Shown here in pieces: positions 62,739-64,000 of a DNA stretch of 64,000 nt. Source of the DNA: Sulfuritalea sp. (GTDB lineage: Bacteria > Pseudomonadota > Gammaproteobacteria > Burkholderiales > Rhodocyclaceae); the NCBI GenBank assembly GCA_023229685.1, contig JALNYT010000010.1, forward strand, positions 1-64,000, given 5' to 3'. A program made the translations under genes and the position numbers. Below the pieces are notes generated by a model. The model had not been told where the DNA came from and made no database searches. It was given only the letters and a program-made list of their open reading frames with translations. The first letter of the stretch is position 1, and every line of letters begins with the position of its first letter.

Positions 62739-64000
62739 GTGCGTACCTCCATTTGCTGGGCTTGCCGCGGCCGTATGGCTCCTTGTGCGCATACCTGAAT
62801 GCACATGCCGCAATCGATGCAGGTGCGCCGGTCGATGTCCACCAGGCCGTCCGCGCCTTTCTTCAGCGAGGGACACTCGAACCATGTGGTGCAATAGCCG
62901 CAGGCAATGCAGACACCGGTCTGCGGCATGGTGATCGCGCTGCGCGGGCATTCCGCCGCGCAAATGCGGCAAGCCGTGCATTTGCTCTGGTCGATCCGGT
63001 AGGCGCCGTCGACTTGCGTGATGGCTTCGGTGGGGCAGACATTGACGCAGATGTCGCAGTGGGTGCAGACGCCGCAATGGAAGCAGCGCTCGCCAGCCTC
63101 CGCGGTCGCTTCGGCCGAACCGAGGCCGAAATTGACCTCGTCGAAATTCCAGATGGAATCGTTCGGCGCGCGATGCCGGGATTCCGCGCGCGGCTTCTTG
63201 CGGAAGAACTGCAGCTTGATCGCCGTCGCATCCGGCGCCGATTGCTGCTGGCGCGCGCGCGGCGACGAATTTGCCATCATGCTGCCTGCGGCGCTGGAAG
63301 CGATGCTGGTGGCGATGCCGGGGCCGGCGCCAAGTTGCAGGGCTGCCGCGTCGAAGGCCTTGCCCCCAAGCCGCTCGTGGATCGCCAGCGCGGCTCGCTT
63401 GCCGGCATTGATGGCGCCGACCACGGTGCCTGCGCCCGCGCTCGAGGCGTCGCCGCCGGCGAAGATGCGCGGCTGCCCGGTGCGGCCCCAGGCATCGACC
63501 GCCAGCCTGCCATTGACGGCCAGATCGGATTCGCTGAGGTAAGTCAGGTCGGCGTCGCCGCCGATGCAGATGAGGACGCTGTCGGCCTCGCTGGTTTCGG
63601 TCGAGAAGACCGGGGCATCCCTGCCGGCCCCGGCTTGCGGCACTGCCAAGTCGCGCAGGTACAGCTTGAGCCTGCTGGTTTCGCCGGCGGCGAAACGGAC
63701 CGGCACTACCGCATGGTGCAGGACGATGCCTTCGTCGCGTGCCGCGGTCACTTCTTCCGGGATCGCCAGCAGCACGTCGTAGTAGACGTCGACCGCGGCG
63801 CCCTTGCGTCGGGCGGTGCGGGCGGCGTCGATCGCCGTGTTGCCACCGCCGACTATCGCGACGTGGGCGCCGAGTTCGGGAGCCTGGCCGGCGCGCACCT
63901 GGTACAGGTAGTCGAGACCGCTGAGCACGCCGGCGCGGTCCTCGCCGGCAATCTTCAACTGCCTCTGCTTCCATGCACCGGTAGCCAGATACACGGCGTC
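62735..64000 (-). CDS. FAD/NAD(P)- and [4Fe-4S]-containing oxidoreductase, 5' end outside window
   Basis: This gene enters from the right edge with its N-terminus missing; the frame is open to the last base. The visible part has GltD-like NAD(P) motif IVGGGNTAIDAARTARR, FAD motif IFAGGDASSAGAGTVVGAI, and a Cys-rich C-terminus with at least four [4Fe-4S]-type motifs (CGVCTHCDICVNVCP, CTACRICAAECP, CIACGYCTTWFECP, CIDCGMCIQVCA). It probably connects NAD(P)H with ferredoxin or with the oxidoreductase subunit it overlaps. Confidence 0.85.
   Translation of the reverse strand, partial: DAVYLATGAWKQRQLKIAGEDRAGVLSGLDYLYQVRAGQAPELGAHVAIVGGGNTAIDAARTARRKGAAVDVYYDVLLAIPEEVTAARDEGIVLHHAVVPVRFAAGETSRLKLYLRDLAVPQAGAGRDAPVFSTETSEADSVLICIGGDADLTYLSESDLAVNGRLAVDAWGRTGQPRIFAGGDASSAGAGTVVGAINAGKRAALAIHERLGGKAFDAAALQLGAGPGIATSIASSAAGSMMANSSPRARQQQSAPDATAIKLQFFRKKPRAESRHRAPNDSIWNFDEVNFGLGSAEATAEAGERCFHCGVCTHCDICVNVCPTEAITQVDGAYRIDQSKCTACRICAAECPRSAITMPQTGVCIACGYCTTWFECPSLKKGADGLVDIDRRTCIDCGMCIQVCAQGAIRPRQAQQMEVRT

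Noticed and set aside
62175..63974. A 599-codon minus-strand frame apparently fusing an Arg-rich N-terminus to the oxidoreductase gamma subunit
   Set aside because: The first two thirds are an out-of-frame reading of the flavoprotein gene; the real subunit begins at 62738 behind a ribosome site.
1..64000. tRNA, rRNA, CRISPR arrays, prophage or complete insertion sequences
   Set aside because: I looked for characteristic signatures (tRNA arms, repeat-spacer periodicity, transposase or integrase motifs) and found none.

Overview
The window reads as high-GC chromosomal DNA from a facultatively anaerobic betaproteobacterium, most likely of the Rhodocyclales (Azoarcus/Aromatoleum/Thauera-like). 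This rests on the bzd-type ATP-dependent benzoyl-CoA reductase operon in its Azoarcus gene order, a box pathway, a helix-turn-helix/shikimate-kinase fusion regulator, and an NnrS-type protein that fits a denitrifier. No tRNA, rRNA, CRISPR array or intact insertion sequence was seen. Almost everything concerns CoA-dependent breakdown of aromatic acids.

Region 1 (0.3-5.7 kb, minus strand): operon bzdR/boxR-boxC-boxB-boxA, the aerobic epoxidation route for benzoyl-CoA. Region 2 (6.0-21.6 kb, plus strand): divergent anaerobic operon bzdNOPQ (benzoyl-CoA reductase), bzdM (ferredoxin), three small genes of uncertain role (small CxxC protein, GNAT, PHP), bzdV (ferredoxin-reducing flavoprotein), bzdW/X/Y (modified beta-oxidation and ring cleavage), bzdZ, glutaryl-CoA dehydrogenase and benzoate-CoA ligase. 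The single regulator between the two operons could coordinate both. Region 3 (21.8-27.3 kb): Tat-exported binding protein plus LivHMGF ABC importer and an alpha/beta hydrolase, probably aromatic acid uptake.

Region 4 (27.3-36.4 kb): a locus for ortho-substituted benzoates. It has a LysR regulator, an EntE-like salicylate/dihydroxybenzoate ligase, a stand-alone salicylyl-CoA 5-hydroxylase-type monooxygenase and an old-yellow-enzyme reductase. A translationally coupled cassette follows: 2-aminobenzoate-CoA ligase, RidA-like protein, two tandem paralogous unknown proteins and a zinc ribbon. Region 5 (36.4-44.3 kb): beta-oxidation enzymes, another aryl-CoA ligase, a decayed TRAP binding protein remnant, a TetR regulator and a GNAT protein. 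Region 6 (44.5-47.7 kb): a second copy of the catalytic benzoyl-CoA reductase subunits (BzdN2/BzdO2) without ATPase partners, followed by a hotdog thioesterase. Three copies of a TetR-like operator motif tie regions 5 and 6 together.

Region 7 (47.9-54.7 kb): TrpB2-type protein, then a tightly coupled operon for maturation of a molybdenum hydroxylase (XdhC split in two genes, a MoeA-like/MocA fusion, a cysteine desulfurase, a SufU-like scaffold, a DUF2889-like protein). Region 8 (54.9-64.0 kb): a PAS/GGDEF diguanylate cyclase, a fused 3-hydroxyacyl-CoA dehydrogenase/enoyl-CoA hydratase, a CBS-domain protein, NnrS, and two genes of a 2-oxoacid:ferredoxin oxidoreductase system, the last running off the right edge.

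The best candidates for something undescribed are the orphan BzdN2/O2 pair with its own operator, the ligase-RidA-twin paralog-zinc ribbon cassette, and the Mo-cofactor sulfuration operon. All assignments come from reading the sequence and from family knowledge; no searches were run.
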